A DNA stretch of 64,000 nucleotides, taken from positions 522,269 through 586,268 of the forward strand of contig NZ_JAOVZN010000006.1 of NCBI RefSeq assembly GCF_025717045.1, written 5' to 3'. How positions within the stretch are numbered: position 1 is the first letter of the stretch; each line of letters opens with the position of its first letter. The notes beneath the pieces were generated by a model. It did no database searches. It was not told where the DNA came from and worked only from the letters and a program-made list of their open reading frames with translations. Shown here one piece after another: positions 23,424 through 33,000 of the stretch. Origin of the DNA: Flavobacterium sp. SH_e. GTDB lineage: Bacteria > Bacteroidota > Bacteroidia > Flavobacteriales > Flavobacteriaceae. The position numbers and the translations under genes are program-made.

Positions 23424-23493
23424 GGAACAAAGGTTCAAAGTTTTGAAAGCAGGTAAAAACCTCTGTGCCTTTGCAACTTTGAATCTTTGTTCC
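23424..23493. repeat. Large inverted repeat inside the leu operon
   Basis: A 19-nt arm at 23424-23442 (GGAACAAAGGTTC...) pairs with 23475-23493 (...CTTTGTTCC) with one G-U. It lies between the leuA-like stop and the leuB start, with no T run, and resembles the GGTTCAAAG-type intergenic repeats of Flavobacterium. Confidence 0.65.
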
Positions 23494-23498
23494 TTATA

Positions 23499-25019
23499 TT
23501 AAGTAACTATATTCAACATTTTCTGTGTCGCAATAATCGCTGCAACAGTTTGATCCGAATCTAATCCGCGGGTTTTGAATTCTTTTCCGTTGTTAACCCA
23601 TGTGATAATGGTTTCGCACAACGCATCAGAACTACTTCCTGGCGGGATTCTCACGGCATAATCGATTAATTTTGGAAGCGTAAGTTTTTTGCTTTTGTAA
23701 ATTTTGGATAAAGCATTCATGAAAGCATCAAACTGACCGTCTCCTTGTGCATTTTCTTCGATTATTTCTCCGTTTAAATTTAAAGATAAAGTCGTAGATG
23801 GGCGCATTCCTTTAGAATGAACCAGCATATAAGAATTTATCGTAATTTTTTCTTCGTAAGTGTGGCTGTCCAAAACATCAGAAATAATGTATGGCAGATC
23901 TTCCTTGGTTACAGTTTCTTTTTTGTCGCCCAGTTCAATAATTCTTTGGGTAACCAATTTCAAATCTTCGTTGTTAAGTTTTAGACCTAACTCCTGAAGA
24001 TTCTTCTCGATATTGGCTTTTCCAGAAGTTTTTCCGAGGGCGTATTTTCGTTTTCTTCCAAAACGTTCGGGAAGTAAATCGTTAAAATATAAGTTATTCT
24101 TATTATCTCCGTCAGCGTGAATTCCAGCTGTTTGCGTAAAAACATTGTCACCTACAATTGGTTTGTTGGCAGGAATTCTATAACCTGTAAACGTTTCAAC
24201 CAATTTGCTTACAGAATACAACGAAGTTTCTTTAATGCCGATATTTACTTCTGGCATATAATCATTGATAACAGCAACAGTACTTTCAAGCGGTGCATTT
24301 CCAGCACGTTCTCCCATTCCGTTTACCGTAACGTGAAGTCCGTTGATTCCCGCTTTTATAGCTTCCATAACGTTAGCAACACTTAAATCGTAGTCGTTAT
24401 GTGCATGGAAATCAAAATGAATGCTTGGATATTTTGTTCTAATTTTCGAAATAAATTCAAAAGTTAGAGACGGAATTAAAACACCTAAAGTATCAGGAAG
24501 TAAAACTCTTTTAATTGGCTGTGTTGCTAAGAAATCCAAGAATTGAAAAACATAATCTGGAGAATTTCTCATTCCGTTGCTCCAGTCTTCTAAGTAAACA
24601 TTGGTTTCAATATTGTTTTCTTTTGCTAAAGCAATAATTTCAGCGATTTCAGAAAAATGCTGTTCCGGAGTTTTCTTTAATTGATGTGTTAAGTGATTCA
24701 TTGAACCCTTGGTCAATAAATTTTGCACTTTGGCACCCGCTTTTTTCATCCAATCAATTGAAACGCCTCCGTCAACAAACGTAAGAACTTCAATTCTGTT
24801 AATGTATCCTTTTTCTTCAGCCCAAGAAGTGATGCCTTTTACGGCTTGAAATTCTCCTTCGCTCACACGTGCAGAAGCAATTTCGATTCTATCAATATTT
24901 AATTCCTCCAACAACAATTGCGCAATGGTTAGTTTTTCTGCGGCAGAAAATGAAACTCCTGAGGTTTGTTCGCCATCACGAAGTGTCGTATCCATTATTT
25001 CAATTTTTCTTTTTTCCAT
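23499..25019 (-). CDS. 2-isopropylmalate synthase family enzyme (LeuA or citramalate synthase)
   Basis: This 506-aa protein has the HMGL-like TIM barrel with MDTTLRDGEQTSGVSFS, DFHAHNDYDLSVAN (metal-binding His pair) and NGMGERAGNAPLE, and a C-terminal LeuA regulatory domain (about 395-500) for feedback inhibition. It condenses acetyl-CoA with a 2-keto acid: 2-oxoisovalerate for LeuA, or pyruvate for citramalate synthase. Sequence features alone do not settle which; the operon (leuC, leuD, leuB) fits either, since the same isomerase and dehydrogenase can serve both. Confidence 0.85.
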   Translation of the reverse strand: MEKRKIEIMDTTLRDGEQTSGVSFSAAEKLTIAQLLLEELNIDRIEIASARVSEGEFQAVKGITSWAEEKGYINRIEVLTFVDGGVSIDWMKKAGAKVQNLLTKGSMNHLTHQLKKTPEQHFSEIAEIIALAKENNIETNVYLEDWSNGMRNSPDYVFQFLDFLATQPIKRVLLPDTLGVLIPSLTFEFISKIRTKYPSIHFDFHAHNDYDLSVANVMEAIKAGINGLHVTVNGMGERAGNAPLESTVAVINDYMPEVNIGIKETSLYSVSKLVETFTGYRIPANKPIVGDNVFTQTAGIHADGDNKNNLYFNDLLPERFGRKRKYALGKTSGKANIEKNLQELGLKLNNEDLKLVTQRIIELGDKKETVTKEDLPYIISDVLDSHTYEEKITINSYMLVHSKGMRPSTTLSLNLNGEIIEENAQGDGQFDAFMNALSKIYKSKKLTLPKLIDYAVRIPPGSSSDALCETIITWVNNGKEFKTRGLDSDQTVAAIIATQKMLNIVT

Positions 25020-25080
25020 ATTGATATTCTATATTTCTTTAAATTCGAAATGATAGCGGGTTTGTATTATTAATTTAGAA

Positions 25081-25112
25081 AGACCCGAGAGGTTTTGAAG
25101 CCTGTCGGGTCT
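25081..25112. terminator. Hairpin between leuA-like gene and leuD
   Basis: AGACCCGA (25081-25088) pairs with TCGGGTCT (25105-25112), with AGG/CCT inside. On the minus strand it lies between leuD and the leuA-like gene and may act as an intra-operon attenuator or RNA-processing site. Confidence 0.4.
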
Positions 25113-25134
25113 AATAGACTGAATGATATTTCTA

Positions 25135-25731
25135 TTAGTAAGGAAGTTTATCAGCAAAAGCCTTAATATCTTCCTTCATATCTTGTAAATAATCAATGTC
25201 ATCAAAACCATTGATTAAATTGTTCTTTTTGTAACCATTAATAGCAAAAGATTCTTGCTCTCCAGTTGACAATAAAGTAATCGTTTGGTTTGGAAGATTG
25301 ATTTCTAATTCTGTATTTGGATCAGCTTCGATAGCTTTGAAAATGTTTGCTAAAAATTCTGGGCTGATTTGTACTGGCAATACACCAATATTTAAACAGT
25401 TTCCTTTGAAGATATCAGCAAAGAAACTAGAAACTACAGCACGGAATCCGTAATCGTAAACTGCCCATGCAGCGTGCTCTCTAGAAGATCCAGAACCGAA
25501 GTTTTTTCCTCCAACAAGGATTTTTCCGCTGTAAGTTGGGTTGTTTAAAACGAAATCTGCTTTTGGAGTATCGTCTCCATTATATCTCCAGTCTCTAAAA
25601 AGATTGTCTCCAAAACCTTCACGTTTTGTAGCTTTTAAGAAACGAGCTGGAATGATTTGATCTGTATCTACGTTCTCAATTGGCAACGGAACTCCGCTGC
25701 TAGTAAGTATATTAAATTTATCGTATGCCAT
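25135..25731 (-). CDS. leuD: 3-isopropylmalate dehydratase small subunit
   Basis: This 198-aa subunit has the conserved [13 protein letters not shown] and [22 protein letters not shown] segments, which shape the substrate pocket of isopropylmalate isomerase. With LeuC it converts 2- to 3-isopropylmalate. It lies about 200 bases after leuC in the same operon. Confidence 0.95.
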   Translation of the reverse strand: MAYDKFNILTSSGVPLPIENVDTDQIIPARFLKATKREGFGDNLFRDWRYNGDDTPKADFVLNNPTYSGKILVGGKNFGSGSSREHAAWAVYDYGFRAVVSSFFADIFKGNCLNIGVLPVQISPEFLANIFKAIEADPNTELEINLPNQTITLLSTGEQESFAINGYKKNNLINGFDDIDYLQDMKEDIKAFADKLPY

Positions 25732-25732
25732 T

Positions 25733-25782
25733 TTGATTTTTGATTTTAGATTAACGATTTCTGATTTTAGATTTGTTGTTGT
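25733..25782. repeat. Direct repeat upstream of leuD
   Basis: GATTTTTGATTTTAGATT is followed by GATTTCTGATTTTAGATT with a 21-base period. Strings of this type are common intergenic repeats in Flavobacterium. The rest of the leuC-leuD gap (25783-25929) shows no gene; an imperfect inverted pair AATGAAG/CTTCATT flanks a GC-richer patch. Confidence 0.5.
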
Positions 25783-25929
25783 ATCTTAAAATTGTAATCG
25801 TTAATGTTTTTTTGTAAAATGTAAATTGAAATTTTAGAAGATTTTTTAATGAAGTTTATCGAAATCTGAAATGCTTCGCCAGTTCGCTTTCGCTCGGGTT
25901 AGAAATCGTTAATCTTCATTCTTAAATCT

Positions 25930-27324
25930 TTAAAAAAGCTCTCTCGGATCTGTTAGTTTTCCAGTAACTGCCGCCGCTGCCGCCATAATTGGAGAAGCTA
26001 AAAGCGTTCTTGAACCAGGACCTTGACGACCTTCAAAGTTTCTGTTTGAAGTACTTACTGCATATTTTCCAGCAGGAACTTTATCATCGTTCATTGCTAA
26101 ACAAGCAGAACAACCCGGCTGACGTAATACGAAACCAGCTTCAGTCAAAATATCTAAAATTCCTTCTTCTTTAATCTGAGCTTCAACAACGTGAGAACCC
26201 GGAACTAACCAAGCCGTAACATTATCTGCTTTTTTTCTTCCTTTTACAATTTCAGCAAAAGCTCTAAAATCTTCAATACGTCCGTTTGTACAGCTTCCTA
26301 AGAAAACATAATCGATTTGTTTTCCGATCATTACATCATCTTCGTTGAAGCCCATGTAAGCTAAAGATTTTTTGTAAGTTTCCTCACCCCCTTCAACTTC
26401 TTTAGCATTCGGGATATGTTTTGTGATACCAATTCCCATTCCTGGGTTTGTACCGTAAGTAATCATTGGTTCGATATCTTCAGCTTTGATGTTCAATTCA
26501 GCATCAAATACAGCATCAGCATCAGTTTTTAAAGTTTTCCAATATTCAACAGCTTTTGTCCAAGCTTCACCTTTAGGAGCGTAAAGTCTTCCTTCAAGGA
26601 AATCGAAAGTAGTTTGGTCAGGAGCAATCATACCTCCACGAGCACCCATTTCGATACTTAAATTACAAACTGTCATACGGCCTTCCATAGTCATGTTTTC
26701 GAAAACATCACCAGCATATTCAACAAAATATCCTGTTCCTCCTGAAGTAGTTAACTGAGCAATAATATAAAGCGCAACGTCTTTTGGTCCAACACCTTTG
26801 CTCAATTTACCGTTTACGTTGATACGCATTTTCTTTGGTTTAGGCTGCATAATACATTGTGTAGAAAGCACCATTTCAACCTCAGATGTTCCGATACCAA
26901 AAGCGATAGCTCCAAAAGCACCGTGAGTAGACGTATGCGAATCTCCACAAACAATAGTAGCACCTGGCAAAGTAATTCCGTTTTCAGGACCAACTACGTG
27001 TACAATACCATTTTTTTGGTGGCCTAATCCCCAGTGCGAAATTCCGTATTCGTTAGCATTGTCTTCAAGAGCTTTAAGCTGGTTTGCAGAAAGCGGATCC
27101 TGAACTGGTAAATGTTGGTTTATGGTTGGTGTATTGTGGTCGGCAGTTGCAAAAGTACGTTCTGGATATAATACATTAACGCCTCTTGATTTTAATCCTA
27201 AAAAAGCAACAGGACTCGTAACTTCATGAATGAAATGGCGGTCAATAAAAAACACATCTGGCCCATCTTCAATTTTACGCACAACATGTGAATCCCATAC
27301 TTTGTCAAATAATGTCTTACTCAT
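25930..27324 (-). CDS. leuC: 3-isopropylmalate dehydratase large subunit
   Basis: This 464-aa aconitase-family protein has [37 protein letters not shown] and [12 protein letters not shown], which include the three cysteines of the 4Fe-4S cluster. It is the large subunit of isopropylmalate isomerase, first gene of the minus-strand leucine operon, with a well-formed promoter 60-95 bases upstream. Confidence 0.95.
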   Translation of the reverse strand: MSKTLFDKVWDSHVVRKIEDGPDVFFIDRHFIHEVTSPVAFLGLKSRGVNVLYPERTFATADHNTPTINQHLPVQDPLSANQLKALEDNANEYGISHWGLGHQKNGIVHVVGPENGITLPGATIVCGDSHTSTHGAFGAIAFGIGTSEVEMVLSTQCIMQPKPKKMRINVNGKLSKGVGPKDVALYIIAQLTTSGGTGYFVEYAGDVFENMTMEGRMTVCNLSIEMGARGGMIAPDQTTFDFLEGRLYAPKGEAWTKAVEYWKTLKTDADAVFDAELNIKAEDIEPMITYGTNPGMGIGITKHIPNAKEVEGGEETYKKSLAYMGFNEDDVMIGKQIDYVFLGSCTNGRIEDFRAFAEIVKGRKKADNVTAWLVPGSHVVEAQIKEEGILDILTEAGFVLRQPGCSACLAMNDDKVPAGKYAVSTSNRNFEGRQGPGSRTLLASPIMAAAAAVTGKLTDPRELF

Positions 27325-27389
27325 TTTTTATTTTTTTAAATTGTAATTTCTATAACCACAGCAATTTCCTGTTCATTATAATAGCAAAA

Positions 27390-27419
27390 CAAAAGTAAAA
27401 AAAGATAAAAAAGCGTCAA
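27390..27419 (-). promoter_or_regulatory. Promoter of the leucine operon
   Basis: On the minus strand, TTG (27417-27419) is followed after 19 bases by TACTTTTG (27390-27397), a full match to the Bacteroidota consensus TTG-N19-21-TAnnTTTG. Transcription should start near 27383, about 60 bases before leuC. Confidence 0.6.
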
Positions 27420-27842
27420 TTTCGATATTTCATTATATACGATACCCAAACTAATTTACAAATTGCCAAATGGCTTTTGCAGACTAAAATTTGAAAGAAA
27501 AATGATTAAGAAATAGATTTGCTTTTTCTTTTTCGGCTTTAATTTTGCCTGTTTGTTTTTTGTTTTAATAGTTTGCAAATTTATCTCAAAATCAATATAA
27601 AATATAAGGATTTGATTGAAAAAATCTAACAAAATGCATAAAAATAGTAATAATTGTTAGTTTTGAAATCTTTGCTAAAAGAGCGTTTTTTGAGTTTTTT
27701 AAAGCTTTGAAAGGCATTTTTTGGACATTATTTAGATTCAATAAAACATCAAAATACTACGACATCCAAGAAGTGTATTTTTATGAAATTTTGTGTTTTT
27801 TTGAAGCAAAAACTGATTTTTTGTAGGCAGTATTTTTGAAGG
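27420..27842. other. AT-rich gap between leuC promoter and AraC regulator
   Basis: I see no credible gene, T-box, riboswitch or leucine-rich leader peptide here. The stretch is very AT-rich with T/A runs and no strong hairpin. Confidence 0.4.
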
Positions 27843-28763
27843 TTAATTCAGAGAATTTTTAAATTCTAATGGAGTAAGATTGGTTTTCTTTTTGAATAAT
27901 TTGCTGAATGATTGAGGATATTCAAAACCTAATTGATAAGCGATTTCTGCTACAGAAAGATTAGTCGTAATCAAGAAATCTTTTGATTTTTCTATTAATT
28001 TTGAATGAATGTGCTGTTGTGCATTTAACCCAGTTAAATTACGAAGCATATCGCTTAAATAGTGACTTGAAACATTAATCTGAGAAGCCAGAAACTCTAC
28101 TGTCGGTAATCCTTTTTTTAAGGTTTCGGCATTACTTATGTAGTTTTCCAGAGTTTCTTCAACTTTCAATAATAAATCGTGACTGATCGTTTTTCTGGTA
28201 ATGAATTGACGTTTGTAAAAACGATTGCTGTAGTTCAGTAAAACATCAATATAAGAAACAATCACATCCTGACTCATTTCGTCTATTGCGGTATTGAGTT
28301 CGTTGTCGATGCTTTGTAATAATCCGATAATGGTTGTTTTTTCACTGTCAGAAAGATGCAGTGCTTCATTGGTGTCATAAGAAAAGAAACCGTATTTTTT
28401 GATGCTTTTTCCCAAAGGATAATTTCGAATAAAATCAGGATGAAATAAAAGTGTATAACCTCCATATTCAACGCCTTCTTCATTTTCAGTAAAAATTAAC
28501 TGAGTTGGAGAAGCAAACATAAGTCCGCCTTCGTTGAAATCATAATAGCCTTGACCGTAGCCCATTTTTCCTTTGGTAGAAAACTTATAAGAAATCTTAT
28601 AAAAATCAAGCAAAAAGGCATGATTCGCTAAATCTTCATTGATGACCAACTGCGTATTGTCTACTAAACTCACCATCGGATGAAGTGGTTTTGGCAATCG
28701 AAGTAAATCATGAAACTGCGATATAGAAGAGATTTTTGCCGGATTATTGTTTTTCTTTTCCAT
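27843..28763 (-). CDS. AraC-family transcriptional regulator
   Basis: This 306-aa protein has an N-terminal sensing domain (about 1-190) and a C-terminal AraC double helix-turn-helix (about 200-306; TVEFLASQINVSSHYLSDML and SVAEIAYQLGFEYPQSFSKLF). It lies just downstream, on the same strand, of an SDR enzyme gene, and such regulator/oxidoreductase pairs often control each other; that is an inference from position. The effector is unknown. Confidence 0.88.
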   Translation of the reverse strand: MEKKNNNPAKISSISQFHDLLRLPKPLHPMVSLVDNTQLVINEDLANHAFLLDFYKISYKFSTKGKMGYGQGYYDFNEGGLMFASPTQLIFTENEEGVEYGGYTLLFHPDFIRNYPLGKSIKKYGFFSYDTNEALHLSDSEKTTIIGLLQSIDNELNTAIDEMSQDVIVSYIDVLLNYSNRFYKRQFITRKTISHDLLLKVEETLENYISNAETLKKGLPTVEFLASQINVSSHYLSDMLRNLTGLNAQQHIHSKLIEKSKDFLITTNLSVAEIAYQLGFEYPQSFSKLFKKKTNLTPLEFKNSLN

Positions 28764-28797
28764 GATATAAAAGTAAGAAAATTTGAGAGACTAAAAA

Positions 28798-28960
28798 AAG
28801 CTTCGGAGAAGCGAAATATGTATAGAAATTGCAGTTATTATTGAGAGTAGAGCTCCAGCGGAGCGACATATTCATTGCGACAAATATTTCGCTCCGCTGG
28901 AGCTTTTTTGTATCTGGATTGTTGAATTTCTATAAATATTTTGCTCCGCTGGAGCTTAAA
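28798..28960. repeat. Composite GCTCCGCTGGAGC palindromic repeat
   Basis: AGCTCCAGCGGAGCGA (28851-28866) is the exact reverse complement of 28889-28904, and a third copy lies at 28942-28956. Both right-hand copies are preceded by AAATATTT-like sequence. An outer, diverged pair joins GCGAAATATGTATAGAAATT (28811-28830) to 28924-28943. The element fills the whole gap between the AraC and SDR genes and ends 5 bases before the SDR stop. Confidence 0.75.
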
Positions 28961-29764
28961 TTATTCTCCAAAAAATTGTTTGCCAAATTCAGAACGAAAA
29001 ACTTCGTCTCCTACTTCAAGTCTTTGTTTGTAAAGCGCTTTTGCGTCTTCACCGGCAACGTATCTTAATTGGTTTTTTCCATCTGTTGCAGCTTCATAAA
29101 CAACATCGGCAATTTGTTCCGGAGTTGAAGCCATTTCAAACATAACGTCAACGCTTCCAAACATTTTATTGGTCATTGTTTCGTATTCTGGAAGGGTGCT
29201 TGTGTCAAGTGAGCCATGCAAAAATTCTGTTCTGATTGCTCCTGGAGAAACGGTTTTAATGTTTATTCCAAACGGATTTAATTCGTAAGCCATACTTTCG
29301 CTCCAGCCTTCTAATCCCCATTTTGTAGCATGATAAATTGATCCTAAAGGAAAAGCAATCAATCCGCCGATAGATGTTGTAGAGATAAACAAACCGCCTT
29401 TTCTTTCTCTGAAGTAAGGAATAAATGCATTCGTAACTCTGATTACTCCCAATAAATTAGTATTTAATTGTTTTGTGATTTGATCATCTGTTAAACTTTC
29501 CAAAGGACCAATTAATCCATAGCCAGCATTGTTAAAAACGATGTCAATGTCGCTAATTTCAAGTGCTTTTTTAACTGTGTTTTGAATTTGATCATAATCG
29601 GTAACGTCTAAAGGCAAAAGCGTTACGTTTTTTAATTGAGAAAGTTCAGTTTCTTTCTCCGGATTTCTCATGGTTGCGATTACGTTCCATCCTTTTTCGT
29701 GGAATAATTTTGCTGTTGCTTTTCCTAAACCTGATGATGCGCCTGTGATAAAAATTGTTTTCAT
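28961..29764 (-). CDS. Short-chain dehydrogenase/reductase
   Basis: This 267-aa enzyme has the NAD(P)-binding TGASSGLGKATA, the NNAGYG motif and the catalytic Tyr-Lys pair in YHATKWGLEGWSE, with Ser in STTSIGG. It is a classical SDR, acting in the cytoplasm on an unknown alcohol or ketone. It is next to an AraC regulator on the same strand. Confidence 0.9.
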   Translation of the reverse strand: MKTIFITGASSGLGKATAKLFHEKGWNVIATMRNPEKETELSQLKNVTLLPLDVTDYDQIQNTVKKALEISDIDIVFNNAGYGLIGPLESLTDDQITKQLNTNLLGVIRVTNAFIPYFRERKGGLFISTTSIGGLIAFPLGSIYHATKWGLEGWSESMAYELNPFGINIKTVSPGAIRTEFLHGSLDTSTLPEYETMTNKMFGSVDVMFEMASTPEQIADVVYEAATDGKNQLRYVAGEDAKALYKQRLEVGDEVFRSEFGKQFFGE

Positions 29765-30097
29765 GATTATTATTTTTAATTGTTATAATTTGATGAAGCA
29801 AAGTTCAGGATACACTGCAGTTTAAAAGTGTTCATTTTGGTGCAATGAGTATCCAAAATGGATAATTGAAGTTTTTAAGAGAAAATAAATGATTTTTTAA
29901 GGTTTTTGTCGCTCTTTCATAATCATGTTAAAAATGCTTTTGTTAACAACTTTCACTTCTTTATTTCTGTAAAAAAAGCGTAAATTTGAATTCCTCCGAT
30001 TTTTCATTTCACATTTTGTTATGTTTCATGTTGTCAATGTTTTGCAATGTGAGTGATTTGGAATTTGGAGCTTTAAAATTTGACTTTTTACAACTCT
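29765..30097. promoter_or_regulatory. Divergent promoter region of SDR gene and dnaE
   Basis: No gene is visible. TAAATTTG at 29981-29988 is a perfect -7 box for dnaE, giving a leader of about 100 bases. The 30080-30097 segment is an in-frame extension of dnaE starting from TTG that I do not take as coding. Confidence 0.45.
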
Positions 30098-33000
30098 ATG
30101 TATTTAATATTCGATACCGAAACAACCGGATTACCAAAACGCTGGGATGCCCCAATAACAGATTCTGATAACTGGCCTCGCTGTATACAAATCGCTTGGC
30201 AATTGCATGACGAAATGGGACAGCTTATCGAGCATCAGGATTATTTGGTAAAACCAGAAGGATTTAACATTCCGTATGATGCTGAACGTATTCACGGAAT
30301 CTCTACTGAATTGGCTGAAGCCGATGGAATCACTTTGGCCGAAGTTTTAGAGAAATTCAATATTGCTTTAAGCAAAACCAAATATATCGTTGGACAGAAT
30401 TTAGGTTTCGACGTGAATATTATGGGAGCTGAATTCCATAGAATGGGAGTGGAGTCTCAAATGGCTTCAATGCCTGTTCTGGATACCTGTACCGAAGTTA
30501 CCGCTTCATTATTACAGCTTCCAGGAGGGCGTGGAGGAAAATTCAAGCTTCCAACTTTGACCGAATTGCATGAATATTTATTCAATGTTCCTTTCGCGGA
30601 AGCGCACAACGCAACTGCCGATGTTGAGGCAACTACGCGTTGTTTCTTAGAATTGGTTCGAAGAGAGGTTTTTACGAAAGAAGAGCTTGACGTTCCTAAA
30701 GAATACTTCAAAGATTTTCAGGAAAGAAACCCAGAGCCATTTAAACTGATTGGTTTAAAACACATCAATTTAAAAGCGGCTTCTGATAAAATCAGAGAAC
30801 AGCTTAAAGCTTTGGCCGGAGAAGGTCAGCAGACTGTTGTTTCAGAAGAAGATAAAGCTGATTTCAAAGCAGCAAAATTTGCGCATTTACACAATCATAC
30901 ACAGTTTTCGGTACTTCAATCAACTATTGGAGTTGGAAATATTGTTGCGGCTGCAGCTAAAAACGGAATGCCAGCTGTTGCCATGACCGATACTGGAAAC
31001 ATGATGGGAGCTTTCCATTTTGTGAGCGCTGTTATGAATCACAATAAAGCGGCTTCTGGAAAAAACAAAGCTTTGGTTGAAGCTGGAGAAGAGCCAACAG
31101 AAACCGAAGTAAAACCAATTGTTGGCTGTGAATTTAATATCTGCGAAAATCACTTAGATAAAAGCAAAAAAGACAACGGTTATCAGGTTGTTTTAATGGC
31201 TAAAAATAAAGCCGGATATCACAACTTGGCTAAAATGGCTTCGATTGCTTATACTGATGGATTTTATTATGTTCCAAGGATTGACCGCAAAATTGTAGAA
31301 CAATACAAAGGCGATATCATGGTTTTGTCTGGGAATTTATACGGAGAGATTCCGAGTAAAATTCTGAACATCGGTGAAAACCAAGCCGAAGAAGCTTTAA
31401 TTTGGTGGAAGGAACAATTTGGCGAAGATTTCTATCTGGAAGTAATGCGCCACAATCAGGAAGATGAAAATCGTGTCAACAAAACCCTGATTGAGTTTTC
31501 AAAAAAACACGATGTAAAGTTAATTGCGACCAACAATACTTATTATTTAAATAAAGAAGATGCCAATGCACACGACATTTTATTGTGTGTAAAAGACGGT
31601 GAAAAGCAGGCAACACCAATAGGACGTGGACGCGGATACCGTTACGGACTTCCAAATCAGGAATATTATTTCAAGTCGCAAGACGAGATGAAAAAGCTTT
31701 TTGCCGATTTGCCAGAAGCCATTATCAATATTCAGGAAATTATTGATAAAGTTGAAGGATATTCGCTTTATCGTGATGTATTGCTTCCGAAATTCGAAAT
31801 TCCAGACGAATTTGTTGATCCTGAAGATGAAAAAGACAATGGTGTTCGAGGTGAAAATGCTTATTTGCGACACCTTACTATGGAAGGTGCCAAAAGAAGA
31901 TATGGTGAAATCACAGAATCAATTCAAGAGCGTTTGGACTTTGAGTTAATGACAATTTCAAATTCGGGATATCCAGGTTACTTTTTGATTGTACAGGATT
32001 TCATTGCCGAGGCAAGAAAAATGGACGTATCGGTAGGTCCTGGGCGTGGTTCTGCAGCGGGTTCTGCCGTTGCATACTGTCTCGGAATTACTAATATTGA
32101 CCCAATTAAATACGATTTGCTTTTTGAGCGTTTCCTAAATCCTGACCGTGTATCGATGCCCGATATTGATATCGACTTTGATGACGAGGGTCGTGGACGT
32201 GTAATGGAATATGTAATTAACAAATACGGTCAAAAACAGGTAGCGCAGATTATCACTTATGGTAAAATGGCGACCAAATCGGCGATTCGTGATACGGCGC
32301 GTGTACTAGATTTGCCATTATTTGAGGCCGACAGAATTGCAAAACTGATTCCGGGAATGATGCCGTCAAAATGGAATTTGGCGCGTTTTATTTCGGAGAG
32401 TGAAGAAGAAGTTAAAAAAGCCCTTCGTTCTGACGAATTTGATAATGTCAAAGAATTAATCGCCATTGCCAATGAAGACGATTTGGCAGGAGAAACTATT
32501 CAACAGGCAAAAATTCTGGAGGGATCGATGCGTAATACGGGTATTCACGCCTGCGGGGTAATCATTACGCCATCGGATATTACGAATTATGTTCCTGTAA
32601 CGACTGCAAAAGATTCCGATTTATATGTAACACAGTTCGACAACTCAGTTGCTGAAAGTGCCGGATTGCTGAAAATGGACTTCTTGGGTCTGAAGACCCT
32701 TACGCTGATAAAAGATACTGTAAAACTGGTAAAATACAGAACGGGAATTGAGCTGAATCCAGATACTTTTCCAATCGATGATGAAGAAACCTATGCACTT
32801 TTCCAAAGAGGTGAAACGGTCGGAATCTTCCAATACGAGTCGCCTGGGATGCAGAAATACATGAAGGATCTGAAACCAACGGTTTTTGGAGATTTAATTG
32901 CCATGAATGCGCTTTATCGTCCGGGACCTTTGGAATATATCCCTTCTTTTGTTCGAAGAAAAAATGGTGACGAAGAAATCAAATACGATTTAGATGCCTG

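Noticed and set aside
23391..23438. 16-codon N-terminal extension of leuB
   Set aside because: It crosses repeat sequence and LeuB proteins normally start at the [12 protein letters not shown] position.
27420..27842. Leucine leader peptide, T-box or riboswitch before leuC
   Set aside because: I found no short Leu-rich frame, no paired terminator/antiterminator and no conserved riboswitch core; only a normal promoter is visible.
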